The notes under the pieces are model-generated. The model had not been told where the DNA came from and did not search any database. It worked only from the letters and a program-made list of their open reading frames with translations. Both the position numbers and the translations under genes were made by a program. Below are positions 9,947 to 23,026 of a DNA stretch of 64,000 nucleotides, in pieces (positions within the stretch are counted from its first letter, which is position 1; each line of letters opens with the position of its first letter). This DNA comes from Perkinsus marinus ATCC 50983 (taxonomy: Eukaryota > Perkinsozoa > Perkinsida > Perkinsidae), in the NCBI RefSeq assembly GCF_000006405.1, contig NW_003208655.1, positions 394,499 through 458,498 on the forward strand. The letters run 5' to 3'.

Positions 9947-12705
9947 ATGGAACTCAAAATAGCTTGCAGTGGATTACAAAAACGGTCGTACTGTCGCGTG
10001 AAGGTCTACCAAAAAGCTGGAGCAGAGAAATATAGGCTCGTGGGTGAGAAGTATTGGCGGTTCATCTGAAAAGATGGTTACTCTTAGGAAAAACAGAGAT
10101 TGTCCCTGATACGCAGAACCCCACCTTCGCTCAAGGCATCTTCCTCGACTTTCTCTTCGAAGTGCAGCAAAAAGTTCGCTTTGAAGTGTATGCTTTGTAT
10201 GCTTTCTCATTGGTGACTGAATTCCGAAAGATACCACGTGTCTCCAGAAACCGGTACATCGAATGAAAGTGACTTTCTCGGGCTTACTGAAATGTACCTC
10301 GCTGAGATAGTAACCAGCTCAAGGGGAGTGGTCACACGAGATATGGAACACCCTACAAAATCAACCACAAATGGTAGTCAATTTGTCAAGCATGTGACCA
10401 ACATGGGAGAATCAGGCAAGATAAGTATCATCGCTGAGGAAGTCCAGGCGTCAAAACGGACTGTGAAATTCTGTATGCGATGGTGAGTCCAAGAAGTCCA
10501 AGGAGTCCACGAACTGAGAGTCTCATTGTTCAGTACTGGCTTACGAAGTCGAGGATACTTCTTGAAGTCCTGCTATTACATAGTGGTCTCACGCACAATG
10601 CCGACAGCTGAGGTATAGTAGTGGATGAAGAGTATATCACGTATGGAGGTAGCCTTCAAGTAGGCACGGACAGGAGCGTCCCTGCCTCTTGTGTATAGAT
10701 CCGAGGATGTTGAAAATAGTTCAGAGCCTAGTAAGCCTCCTCACTCTTTTCTGCGACATGCCGTGCTCCCCGATATGCTCTTCCTTGTTTGCCTACTATT
10801 CTTACCAATTCTTATGGAACGAATCATCCAAACTGCAGAAGCTCGTATGACGCTATACTGTAGTCTCTCGCAAGTGACGCATCGATACACAGCTCATACT
10901 CTCTCGTCTTCATGATCATGACTTCCCTCTAGGCTTCGCTGCAGCAGACTTGTCCATAGAGAGTCTTTGCCGCGGCGACTCCTCTCGGGAGATAGTGAGT
11001 GCCGCTACAGAGGCCGTTAGACGACAACTACTGTCCCCTCTAGTTGTTCCAAGTGATAGATCAGAAGAGATCTGGAAATGTTGTTGGCTCTGGATCGTGT
11101 GTCCTTGCTGACCTTGAGTCCGCCTCACAAAAAAAGGTAAATATCCCGAATTCTTGCGTGACCTTGACGTCTCTGGTGAAATCGATCCCATAGTGTCCGC
11201 CGGCAACACCTTCCCTTCACCCAACATCTTCCAGGTTCCTGTTGTAATAAAGCTACAGCGATCGGGATATAAAATCGTTGAGGCGGGATTGATCATACTA
11301 GAAGATGTTGGTAAGTTTGGAGGCTGAGCATCTTAGTCAATCCTAAGTCAGCTCAGTATTACTCGATTATTCTCGTCGCGGCAGTTCTTGTTGAGCTCGT
11401 CTCTCAGAGTTCTTCCAACACGTGTCTTTTATGGAATACATAGAAGGCGGTTTGGAGATCAACCTCATCGTAACTAGCATTAAGGCATCTTGTGCCATCG
11501 TAGGCTCCTTAGGTTGCGTTAGACTTTACATTATCCAACGGCGACCCCAACCGTCCCGAGTCGTTACATTACTATGATCCACGAAGCGCCAACGGTCGGG
11601 AATACTTTTTAATTAACTGATTTATTCTGATTCATCCTCAACAGATTACGCGATGGCAATCAGATCTGTGGGAGAAATACTCGAACACTACGATCGCGGT
11701 AGGTGCACTGAGGGCTCTTGCGATGGTCCACATCCCTCAACTGCAGATAAGAAGTATCCTGTCTACGGTTTTGGTGCCAAACTACCGCCGGACTATACCC
11801 ATACAAGCCACCTGTTTGCATGCAATGTGAAAGTGTAGCCAATGAGCAACGGCATTCCCTTTGTTAGGGAAATTACTTCCGCCCAGAAGTGGTCGGCGTT
11901 GATGGAATCCTTGACGCCTACCGCAAGGCTCTCAAGGTGGTCCACTTACATGGCCCGACCATGTTCTCTGAGGTGAATGAAACGAGTATACGCATCAGAA
12001 ATTACAGCTCTGTAGACGATACAGTTGGCATCGAACTGGGCCAGGCAGTACAGTGTTGAGAGAAGTGACGAACAGAGGTAAACTTCATGCGATGATGAGA
12101 GACAACTACAGACCAGCGTGCGAGATATGCTGTACGTAGGTATTTCGTATTATTGATCATCACAGACGGAGTCATTGTGGACCTCCAAGCTTCTATCAAT
12201 GCGATTGTAGACATATGTTGACTCGAGCGTTCTATGGGCTTGTCGTGACACCTCTCTTGCCAACTGATATCTATTGACATCTCCTTCCCTATACTAGTCT
12301 TATCAGGTTGACGCATCGAAGGCGCCACTATCAATTATCATTGTTGGAGTCGGTGATCAGGACTTAGGCTTGATGGTCAGTTCTCCCTCTCTCCAGTGGG
12401 AGGCTGCCTCGGTTTGACTTCTTATCTTGACCAGATGAGGTCGAGTGAACCTCAGCAGTAGCCTTTTAGGACGTACTCGACGCTGACGATCACCCCCTAG
12501 TGTCATCATTCGATCATTCAACTATGGACAGAGACATTGTGCGTACTCAGACTCTGAGGCTCAGAGTGTCTGTGACCATTACAGCGCCCTTAAGGTGCAA
12601 TTTGTACCTTTCAACGAGTTCAAAGACAAGCCGTACACTGAGCTCGCCATGGCCACACTCGATGAGATACCACGAGAAATAGTGAACTACTACTACAAAA
12701 AGTAG
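9947..12705 (+). CDS. Copine (C2A-C2B-vWA domain protein)
   Basis: About ten exons that join in frame. C2[20 protein letters not shown], then '[19 protein letters not shown]' and '[20 protein letters not shown]'. C2B: '[19 protein letters not shown]'. vWA/copine domain: '[18 protein letters not shown]' with the DxTxS MIDAS motif, '[17 protein letters not shown]', '[16 protein letters not shown]', '[16 protein letters not shown]', '[16 protein letters not shown]', '[20 protein letters not shown]', ending with YYYKK and stop at 12703-12705. Copines are cytosolic proteins recruited to membranes by phospholipids, usually in a calcium-dependent way. Here the loop-1 aspartates of both C2 domains (family SKSDP) seem to be absent, so calcium dependence is doubtful. 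A RING-finger gene follows on the same strand; in plants these two domains are fused (RGLG), but a stop codon separates them here. Confidence 0.88.
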
Positions 12706-12760
12706 GAGGAAATCGTGAGATCACTGCAACCCACGCAGAGTCACTGACAGTCTGTCAGAC

Positions 12761-14343
12761 ATGGAGTTCCTCCGCGGCCTCGGCGAGATGCTGTTGACGG
12801 TCTCGACGGTGAGTATAGGGAGACTTTCGCGTGTGCAGCATATGCCTTCCAGAACCCCTCAATAGTGATCTCTTCGAAACACCAGAATGCATAGAACGAC
12901 AGAAACGTCGGTGTTTGAGAGTTCTACGCGAAGTACCAGTTCAATGCCAACTGCTCTTCGAGAAGACTCTTCGCAGTGTGGGTTGGACACGGATGAAGCA
13001 ACCCGATTGATTGAAGATTCGTTGCCATGTATCGATGATGAGTACCTCGAGGTATGTATTTGGCATGAAGAAATGTAGACTGTCCTCACACTAATGATCA
13101 TTTTCCCTAAAAATGGTGGAAACTGGGTAAACACCATTGATTACCGCATTTCTCTAACTTCCCAGCCGGAACGAGGACGGATTTGCCATTTATAGGCGTT
13201 GGCCGCACGCGCTTCTGAGGACAACATAGGCGGTCCCTTCGAACGGGTGAGTCACTCTTTCCGAGGTGGAATATTCTTCAGAGCTACAATTTTTCTGTGA
13301 AATGCTTCAAGCAAAATTCAGCATTGTTTTGACGTAGAAGAAGAGTTACCATCTAAGTCAACAGAGGAGCATATATCGCTCGCTCTCTCGATCCTACACT
13401 CTTGGAAGGCACGCCCTTCACTAAGTTTCTTCTGAAATCAAAACAATACAATGTGGTTCTTGCTCACGGAATATCTCTGTTCGGGTTGGCACATAGTCTC
13501 TGCTCCACTTGCAGGCCCTTTCGTCGACATTTAAGAATAAATCATATAGAACATGTGAGCACTCATCATCTTCAAATCAATTGGCGTGCCGCCGTGTCTC
13601 AGCCGCCGTACCGAAGGTGTCTTCCGCTCGTGTTTCAACACGAGAAAAACTGTCCGTACATGAAATGGCCGGTGGTTCCTGGGGACAAGACAACAACATG
13701 AAGTCGGCGCCCGAGAACGGGTGTTCTCACATCAGTTAGTATCAAATGGAGTTCACTGAGCGGAGAGGTTCTCTGAATTGCAGTTTCTGAATCACTTGGG
13801 CCCAAAGCCACGGAAGGCGTTCCATCGAAAGGTGTGCACACGGTAGACTGCCTAGTGTGTTTCTCGCTGGTGTCAGTTGTGACTACTGAGTAGTCACAAC
13901 TGACGTTCAACTGGGAGGTTTCACGACCCCACCCATTGAAAGTGCTTGGCCCCAGCTACGCACGTGCTTAGGTGGTAGGAGGAGTCGGCGCCGGCACAGC
14001 AATCATCGACGGAGATCTGATCCGAGACGCTCCCGCTCCCGTGTGGATAAGGACAGTAGTCACACTCTTCCTGGTCTGGACGAAGTGAGGAGAAATCGTT
14101 CGAGCGATTGGCTACTTATGATTTTGCTCAGGAATCAGGCATGTGTAAGGTGTGCTTCGAGAATACTACTAACACTACTCTACTACCATGTGAGTTTAAC
14201 CTGAACTATGTAGACATCTTTTTTGTTCAGGCAAACACCAATGCATGTGCTTCGACTGTGCTACTGGCGTCAGAGACAGCAGCGGCAAGTGTCCATTGTG
14301 TCGTCAGGACATCGACGCTGTTATCGAGGCTATACACTCTTGA
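12761..14343 (+). CDS. RING-finger protein with C-terminal C3HC4 RING
   Basis: Starts with MEFLRGLGEMLLTVST and has several short exons with low-complexity Ser/Thr/Gln-rich coding; the middle exon frames are uncertain. The last two exons are clear: 'MCKVCFENTTNTTLLPC' then, after an intron at about 14189-14231, 'KHQCMCFDCATGV' and 'GKCPLCRQDIDAVIEAIHS' followed by stop 14341-14343. All eight zinc ligands are present (C-x2-C, C-x-H-x-x-C-x2-C, C-x2-C), in the compact arrangement of MGRN1/IAP-type E3 ubiquitin ligases. The function as a ubiquitin ligase is family knowledge; the substrate is unknown. Confidence 0.65.
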
Positions 14344-14628
14344 TCATTCTTGCCGTGCCCTATATTTCTCTCCACGTTACCCACACGTGTTGCCTATTGT
14401 ATGTGCGTCTCGGTAGAGTAATGACTGAACGCAAGGCGTCAGCGTGTTGCTTGTTAATCAGTCTCCGATTCAGCACGTGTGGTTTAGCTTGTGTAATGTC
14501 ACAGCCTGCTTTGTGCGTGCATCATCCATACCGGGTCGAGATGGGATCAGTTGGAGCAACGTTGCAACGACCGGGGGGAAAGACCACCGGATCTGAGTTC
14601 TTGTGTGTTTTTTTCGAGGAAATCCCCT

Positions 14629-17600
14629 ATGGAAGAGCTGTTTGATAAAGCTCGAGAATGTTTTGTGCAAACGAACATGAAACAGACCTTCATGGTCACG
14701 CTCCGCGAGACAGTTGATCATCGACTGTTGATGTGATGACGTTGGCATGCCGCTCAGTTGCCTCATTCGATAACAAAACCACGTCAGGCGTGCTAGGCAA
14801 GGTGGCCGAAACCCATCGGAATTCTCTCATGATTGTGAAAGGGGCCAGCGGCGAGAGTTGGAGAGACCCATTACTCAAGGGCGGGCCTTTCGTTCGATCA
14901 GATGGGCACTAGTGGTGTGTAACACAACTTCAAAGGGAGGACACTTTTTCCGCAGCAGCCTGTAGATTTCTTTGCTGCCGCTGGGGACTAGCTCGCACGG
15001 CTCAGATGGAAACTATGATAGCAGTTGTTTCGAGTTCACCATGGAATACCATGAGAGCAAAGCTGAGCAGTTACAGGTGAGCACATCTTCGGATCACTGC
15101 GATTATTCTTATCTTCACATAGGAACACGATATGGTCCCTATCGACGATACTCAATTCGAGGAAAATGAACAAGTTGTTGCTAACAGGGCAGAGCCCGAA
15201 GCCACTAGGTAAAGGTCTCTCCGCCCAATGCTCACTCAGCTGCCATCAATACAAGTTATATGAACTCGTGAAAACCAATGCCCAGTCTAATACAACTCAT
15301 CGAACCCCGGGAGCACAATCGGGAGATGGTATAGACGTCGTAAATCAGGATGGCCTCCATTTCAGGCAGTCTATGGACCAAGATAATAGCAGTGAACCGA
15401 GTGGGACCCAGTCGGAAGGTCAGAGGCTGCTCAGTAGGCCGTTAGGTCGGGCAGTCCTCCGAGTCTATCTAGACTGATTATATCTCAGTTCAAGACTCAA
15501 ACTCATCTGAACCTGAAGACAGGATCTGTCACCTACCTCACTTCATAGACAGATTACTACTAGAACAGTAGGACAGTCCGGAACAAGAGGATCATTCTGA
15601 TTTAACTACAAGATTACGCATAGGGGGTCGTGTAGGTATCTTGAACGTGAGTTCCTCGTTCGGCTACCCTTCATGGTATGGTTGCCCATACTGCTCATAT
15701 TAGTAACTATGGAGTATCCCACTGGGATAATGTAAACATGTCGAATGAGCCATCTGGATCATTCGGAGATCTCAGGTTTGAAATTCACAGCAATCTCCGT
15801 AATCATCTAGGCCTGGACGATGTGGCCGAGGCGACTACCTCGGACACTATATACAGCTTCCTAACAGACACCTTCATACCAGGCATGAGCGGGATGAATC
15901 CCGCCGACGATGAGTTTGTAAATAGCACCATGACTGATGATGGTAAGGCGCTGGTCGTCCTGTGCTCGATCTTCATCACTTGTATCGTCGCTGATTCATC
16001 ATCATCATCATCGTACTCTTACTATCGGAGACCAGGGGATACTTCACTGTGAATCATGGCTGAGCGGGATGGGATTTTTCTTGGAAATTCCCATCTTTGT
16101 CAGGGTTCATCGAACTGAGCCAGAAGAAACCATACCGTCAAGCGACTGCCCTCGTGACATACCCTATACTCTACATAGTGGGACGACTTCCTAGTGCCTG
16201 ACCAATGATTGAGCTGTCCAGGTTCGCGGCCCGGATTCGACAGGCAAGTGCAGTGATCTTGGGGAATTCGGTCAAGCGTAGGAGTACAACCCTGTACTCT
16301 CGTAAAGATTGGCCTCCGTATAGGTATCAAAATTTCTTCCGAACATTCTATTACTGCCACCTGCTGCCGATGAGCCCAGTTGGAAATACATCGTCACAGT
16401 CTACTTCAAATTCAACAGAGAATAGCACTGCTACAGGGTAGCAAAAACCCGATCAGCCTCGGTCTGCCCTTGCCATGTACAGCTTCCAATGCGGCGACGA
16501 TCCGAGCTCCCTTCCGGACTTGCTCCGGTGTTTCGATAAGAGTTCCGATACTGGTAGACCTCAACGATCCTCGAAGGATCATCCTTCTGCATAGCTATGC
16601 GTCCGGTTAGACAGTCTGCCAGCCTACCAGTCGAGTTGGCCAGTACAGAATCATATAGCTCGCGTGATGGTGAAGTCGGGGGTCACCAGGCAGGCAGCCG
16701 TTGATGTGGTGAGGTTCTTCCCACCTTTGGTAATCTAATATGTAACGCAGTCAGGCGCCTACGGTAGATCGGATTGCCTTCTACAAGGACAATAACTGGA
16801 TCGACGGCTCGGCCTCGGCAGTGGGTACTCTGACCACCTTCTATACACCCGTGGCTGACATCTACACCTTCGTCTCTGTAAAACAAAGTTCTTCTGCCTG
16901 AGTCGTGTCGATGCCCAACAGTGCAGGTGTTCTACGAGATAAGCGCAGTGGGCCACATTGAAGGCTCTGTGTACCTCAATTCGTTCAAGGATGTCAGCCC
17001 TGTTGGTAACGATCTATCACCTGCCACCCCTAGTTTGCCACTGTCGGATCTGTGGTCAGCATTCTGGTTGGTCGGTATGCTCTTGGCCATCGGACTCACA
17101 CTAGTCCAGACCGGAATAGACATGTTCCGGGCCTTCCATCCAGGCCACCTTGCCAGGGGAGTCGGAATGAAGGAGTACCTCCTTGGTGAGCACAAGGACT
17201 GAGCTGCCTGAGCTCTCCTGACTCGTTAATCTAACAGGAATGCATGCCGTCCACCTAGGGATCCCAGGCCATTCGAACGAATCTACCAACAAGGATGGCG
17301 GCGGCCCTATAGCCGCTGAAGAGTTCGCTGTAGGGCTACACACCTTGCAGGAACAGCACTCCCTTTTAGAGCTCCGCAAATGATGAATACCATGCTGCGC
17401 TGCGCAAGAGGAAGAAAAACCTCAGGGCTTCAGCGGTAGGCGCTTCCCCAGGCTCGTTACTAATCATTCATTTCTTGAGGCAGCACCAACTCGTCCGATC
17501 GTTTCCAATCAGATCTTCGAGTCCCTGTGTGACCTTTTCGTCTTGTCGACCTTGATCCTCAAGCTAGCCGCCTACTTGCCGTCAGTGGGATTGACCGTAC

Positions 17601-20164
17601 CGACTGTGAGATGCCGGGCGTCTCGTATCGATTTGTTAGGTACCATCCTTTCTGGGTACGCTAGAGTTCTCCAAGGTTGCTCTTAGTCTCCTTAGTTGGG
17701 ATCCCCACACAGAGACCGCCCAGTATCTGGCCGACCTGCACCGAGCATCACAAATCGAGACGTAGATTGACAGAAGAAAGATATTTGGTGATGTCGTTAG
17801 TTTCCATCAGATTAGCCGACAGCCTTCGTACACTGACAATGGTCACTCTATGTGTCTGCTGTAGCCGTTTCGTCTTCTTTCTGGCTACTCATCCAAGAGT
17901 AGCTATCCTTGCCGAGACTGTCAGGTCTGGACACCACTTGATGTGTTCAAGCTTAACCATATCCCTGTCAGGATTGGCTCCGATGATATGTTTCATTTCT
18001 TCATTCTCTTCGCCACACTCTACTCCCTCCTCGCTTTCCTGGCTCGTTGGGTCTTCGGTGACTCCCTGGCTCAGTTCAAGAGCTTTAACGCTGCACTTTA
18101 CACGCAGGTGAGTCACCCTTGCGGCATGTTTAAGGCGACAACCCTTCAGTTCCAAATGCTGATAGGGGAGTGGCCGTTTGACGACTTTGATGGTTACGAG
18201 AACCAAGGCGTGATGATCTTTTATATGATCTTATTCGGAATAGTCATGTTCTTCATGGTTCTCAACTTTTTCCTCGCTATTGTGGTGGACAGTTTTGAAT
18301 CGACCAAACAAGAGATAGAAGAGTGAGTAAGGCATGCCAGGGTGACCCTTGGCTGATCCACCAGCTTTCTGGCTCGCCATTGGTACATATCAATCAAGGC
18401 TTGTTCGAGGCTCCCATAGGAATTACCTTCTTGACAGCATTCGAATGAGGTTCCCTATATTATCAATCAGGCTGTAGCTATTGAAACGATAACAGCGGTT
18501 CGGGTGTGGCCCTCCCTCGTAGTGGCAAAGTGAAGTGGAGTCTCCACTGTAGACCCGAACGCATGGTCCGCTACACTGGGCTGGATCAGAATGCCACTCA
18601 GCATAGGCATCGCGATCTGAATGCTAGCGTTGAATTATTGTTCAATAGTGTCAGAAGGCATACAGTGGCTGGAGGCCTACTGCTAGATACAAAGTGGAGG
18701 GTTCTCTATTCTCCGATGTATGGCACCTGATGGTTCAATTCGTTATGAGGCAGGTGGGCTCAAGCAAATGATTCATTAACGAACCAACACCGGGCTCGCA
18801 GATGAGGCAATGGCCGTCTCGGGCAATTTTCGTCGAAAAACTTTCCAAATACCGCGAAGATGCTGCGAGACAAGTAAAACTCCTGTTTCCCTGAGGAGTT
18901 CATCACCGCCTTGCAATTAGACTGGTGCTGCCCTCCCAGATGAGAGCGGAATAGTGGTACAGACCAGTGAAACCAAAAAGGTATCCCTAGAGAAGTTTAA
19001 AACGTAGGGCACCCCATGGGTCAACTTTAAAGATGGACAAGTCACCCCGCGATAGGTATTTCGACTCGCCTGCAGAGAGGGAGGGGGTCGAAAGTATGTT
19101 TCATTACTATCACGACCACTTCGCACAGGAGCCGGAGGACTTTCTCCATCCACTGTTCGGCCGATCACAGAGTGTTAAAATACAGATGGCCTCAGCGGTA
19201 AAGCTGGGCATCCTTATCAGGGAGCACAGATCTCGCTACCAGGTCCAGGATATAGGCTCACTCGTGAGCAGCATAGCAGTTGAGACAGATCAGTTCATGA
19301 CCGAGATCCGAGATCGGGTTGCCATGATGTCGCAGAAAAGTGAGCGTCTACTGATCATCCTGGGGGTCTATTGTGGCCAGGCGCTGATATGGTTCGAGAG
19401 GTCACTAAGGAGAAACTGGAGAAGGCGAGATTGAAAGCAGACTTAGCAGTTGCAAACAAGAAACTGCTATATGTGAGTTTCTCTGGATGACGTTCGTGCG
19501 CTGTGAGCCAGTAAGCTCAGTTGGAACAAGAAAATGGACAACTCCGCAAACGGTTGGATATCATCACTTCAGAGAGCGCAACAGCGGGTACTCCCTCTAC
19601 CAGCGTTGTTTATTGTTGCAGTCTCAACTTAGATGATATAAATGAAATCGTCGACCCCATCGAGCGGAAACTGGCTCTTCTCGATTTCGTTATTAAAGCT
19701 GTCAACAAACAGCGTGCTCTGTTCGCATCCAGAGTGGCAGGAAATGTAAGCTCATAGCTAGTCCGTAACTATCACTGACTGTATGCCCGTGAGAGCTAAA
19801 TGCATTTAGGTCGCCTTTTTTTCCTGCAGTTACCCCTGCCGAAGCATACGTTGGAGTCGATCTCGACCGGGATGACCTTTGGAGTGATCTCCATACCACA
19901 CATCCATCACATTTAGCTGGTTGGGCTCAGGTCCCCCATCCTGACCAAGCACTTCCTCCAGCGCTACCGCCGAGTGTGGCAGCAAAGAGGCATCAGAAGG
20001 CACTTCTGAGGGCAACCAGGAGGAGCCCACGGCACATTAGGCCTCAGGGAAAGGCCACCTTGTCACGGAAGAGACTAGTGAGCACTTTGAAACAAGTGGA
20101 AACCACTAGATCCCATTCAGCTACCCGCTCGCGCTCGAACAGCATCACCGACCAAGTCCAGTAG
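14629..20164 (+). CDS. Polycystin-2-like (PKD/TRPP) cation channel
   Basis: Many exons. An N-terminal cytosolic region (MEELFDKARECFVQTNMK, ATG at 14629) is followed by a large extracellular domain with 'NNWIDGSASAVGTLTTFYTP', which corresponds to the PKD2 'WIDRGTRAVFIDFTVYN' block of the TOP domain. Transmembrane segments include 'DLWSAFWLVGMLLAIGLTLV', 'ESLCDLFVLSTLILKLAAYL', 'DDMFHFFILFATLYSLLAFL' and 'GIVMFFMVLNFFLAIVVDSF'. The pore loop reads TLQFQMLIGEWPF (about 18138-18180), at the place of PKD2's ILGDFNF. After the last segment comes a long cytosolic tail with a coiled-coil (AQLEQENGQLRKRLDI) and an Arg/Ser-rich end. PKD2 channels work at cilia and ER membranes; ciliary use fits the flagellar genes nearby. 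The 3' end may extend to about 20790. Confidence 0.8.
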
Positions 20165-20869
20165 GGCGGCATCCGACCCGGCCGTTTCGTCGCCGGAGTG
20201 AGACAAAGGACCCCTGCATTCGGCCAGTTGCACTGGTCCCGTTTGATATGTTCTGTTAGAGCCAGGGAGGAGCCTATCAGGACTGGACAGGAAGGAGATC
20301 CTCCGGAACCATTATCAAGGAGCCCCACTCTCACACGAGCCCCTACAGAAGTGAGGCATGATGTGCACGAAAATGGCGACACCAGTATTGTATAGGAAGC
20401 ACTTGGACCATCAGAAGATCCATCTCATGATGAGGGTGGAAATAACGCCGAAGAAGGGCCTTTTCGATATCACATACAGCGGCGAGACGGCCATTACGAC
20501 TATGATCCTCAACGCCGTCCTTCCGGCTTTGCAGAGTGAGGGAGTATTCTGTAAGGGGATTAGTGGTACCCTTCAGACGGACCACCAGTAGTGAAGAATC
20601 CAAGAAAGATGATGCCCCCAATGAAATCGTAAACTTTCGCTGTTTGACGGTCACGAGCCGTCTGTATATTGTAGGCTCGAGTGACTGGGGAGGACGCTCT
20701 TCGTCAAGACAGCATCCTGGACCCCGGGGCGCTCGGCAGTGAGGTTTCCTTGAACGCCGAGGGCTATCATCTACTGATGCAACAAGTAGGTTAAGTAGAC
20801 TACGGCTCAGAACCATATCAATATCAGATTTACCGTTTCCATTGTACTGAGTTCCAACTCCTCATCTTC

Positions 20870-22059
20870 ATGGACCGGTTGGCTCAAAGCATGGATCTCG
20901 AGATTGTTGATCATGATGCAGCTCATGATGCTGTAGCACTACGAAATGTTGAGTATTATTCCGAACGCCCTACAGGTTTCCGACCTTCTCACGAACATGA
21001 GAGAGCCCATAGAGAGGGAAGCCAGTCGGGGCTTCGCGCGACTGCGCGATCTAGTGATCGACGCTGCATGGACTCAGCGGAGACAGAGAGCGTTTTTATA
21101 GACACTTGTTTGCTGAGTTCCAATGGGGTTCGTCGCGGCTCGTCGTGGAATAGATCCACTCTGCGACTCCCGAGAATGGGTCCTTTCAGTCTGAGACTTC
21201 TACTGCTCATCACATGCCCGGCATTATCTGTTCAACCAACGACCTTATCAAAGAGCTGGACAACTTCATCTGGCTGCATCGGCTAAGTGATGCTTTCGAC
21301 CAACTACTCCGTTACTCTTATCCTGCGCACCTCTCCCACAAGTTCGTGCGTGATTTTCGCTACATCTCGACGCACGTCACCTCTTACGAGATGAATGAAG
21401 GGTTACTGATGGCGAAACTGAGAGAGCGGGGGTATCCTCCCCAGCAATGGACGCCTCCCTTCGTGGGAGTCCTCGGATGGTTGCTGAACATTTCCGAGAA
21501 AGACCGCTTCGCAGCATTGTCAGAACTCAGTGTTGGTCACACTGAAATCCTTATAACCGAATTCTGCAGAAAGGAAAGGCTTGACGACCACATCTCTGCC
21601 CGTCTCCGACACGAGATAGCTTACGACGCCGTTCCCCACGATATCTACAGAGCCATCAAGGACAAGTCAGTCCAGCCTGAAATCATACAAACTCCGGTTG
21701 TGGATCACTCTAACGGCGCAAGAGAAGAGACGGTTGATTGCAATGCGTCAGAACAGCAGAGACTGGAAGGTCCTCGCCGATCAGTATTATTGAAACCGCG
21801 AACTACTGGTATATCTAAACCCATTCGTTGTAGTTCGCATAAGGGAGAAGAGAGGAAGTCAGAGACATCCTTCAGCAAACAGACACGTGCTCTGGCTCCA
21901 CATGGCAAAGAGCAGGAGCATCGTAGGCCATCCTCGCGCACAGGAGTTGAAGCTCGTGTGAGTGCCGATAGAGAGAGACGCACCCCAGTCCAGGTTAAGT
22001 CTGAGAGCTCCGACCGCACCCCCCAGCGCGCATGGTGGCAGCAGTATGATCCATTGTGA
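20870..22059 (+). CDS. Unrecognised helical protein with basic, Ser/Arg-rich tail
   Basis: The frame from 21214 to 22059 is solid protein coding: a helical region ('HRLSDAFDQLLRYSYPAHLS', 'PPFVGVLGWLLNISEKDRFA') and then a low-complexity basic tail ending WWQQYDPL. An upstream exon beginning MDRLAQSMDLEIVDHDAAHD (20870) probably joins it through an intron after ERPT near 20975, continuing 'VSDLLTNMREPIEREASRG'. I do not recognise a family. The intron-exon structure between 21080 and 21214 is unresolved. Confidence 0.55.
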
Positions 22060-23026
22060 GCTGGTATACAAGCATTCATATTTTGTTCATTTTGTGTGAT
22101 TCATCTAGTAGATGCGTCTTGAGGGATCCGTTCCTCTTATCTGTAGAGCAAAGACGCTTCCCCATGATATGTTTTTTTGGTAAGTAGAATTTTTCTAGTG
22201 AACTTCCTGTTGACTTTGGCAGTGACATCATCCGGGACAGACGGCCATGATGAAAGATGACACCAATCAAGATTGAATCGCGTCAATGATAGTGAGACCC
22301 CCTATCGATCGTGTTGAATTTCGATGCTTGCTCGACATTCCCATTAAGTTGGGGATGAAGTCTTGCCGAGTGATGGCCTTCATCATCCCAGGAATATGAG
22401 AACCCCTCCGCCGCATTCAAAACTATCCAAGTTCACCCTTTCGTTCCGCCAAGTTCACGGATTTCCCCTCCATGTAGTTCATTCGTGGTTGCATTTGCGA
22501 TGCGCCTCATTCAACCGTAGGTGAAAGCCAGTCGGAGAGCTTCTGATCACTTCTGTTTGTGCGAATTCCCAAGTGTCGGGCACTCGAGTATTGGCCCGTT
22601 TCATGTACATACGTACCGAGTATGCCGGCTTCAGTGAATGACACGAGTTAATTGGTGTCATTGTACGGGCTATTTTTGACCGAGGTCTAGCGAGACGTAA
22701 TTGTTCACATCTGGTCTAGTCTGTGTTACAAGACCAGCCACGAGGGATCGACCACCTTGCAGTTGCCGAAAGCCACGAAACACGAACCCACTGCCTCTGC
22801 CACTGCCTCTCCCAAACTCGCAGGTCAGAGGTTTCGCCCTGTGCATTATAGTCTACGACATTAGTTTCTGGTAGCACTGTGTTCCAGTAACACCTTCCAT
22901 ACAAGCATGGGAGTATACGACCACTAGACAACACCACATCTGCTGAACTTCTCAACTTTCGTGAGGAAAGGTTCACTTGTCAAAATGAAAAGCATCAAGT
23001 GGGTCAAATCACACAAAATAATACTG
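22060..23026. other. Intergenic between convergent genes
   Basis: About 970 bp with no supported coding sequence. Short frames occur on the minus strand but show no domain. No copies of the dispersed repeat families are present. Confidence 0.4.

Noticed and set aside
12703-14343. Copine-RING fusion as in plant RGLG proteins
   Set aside because: A stop codon follows the normal copine C-terminus and a separate ATG with new exons begins at 12761.
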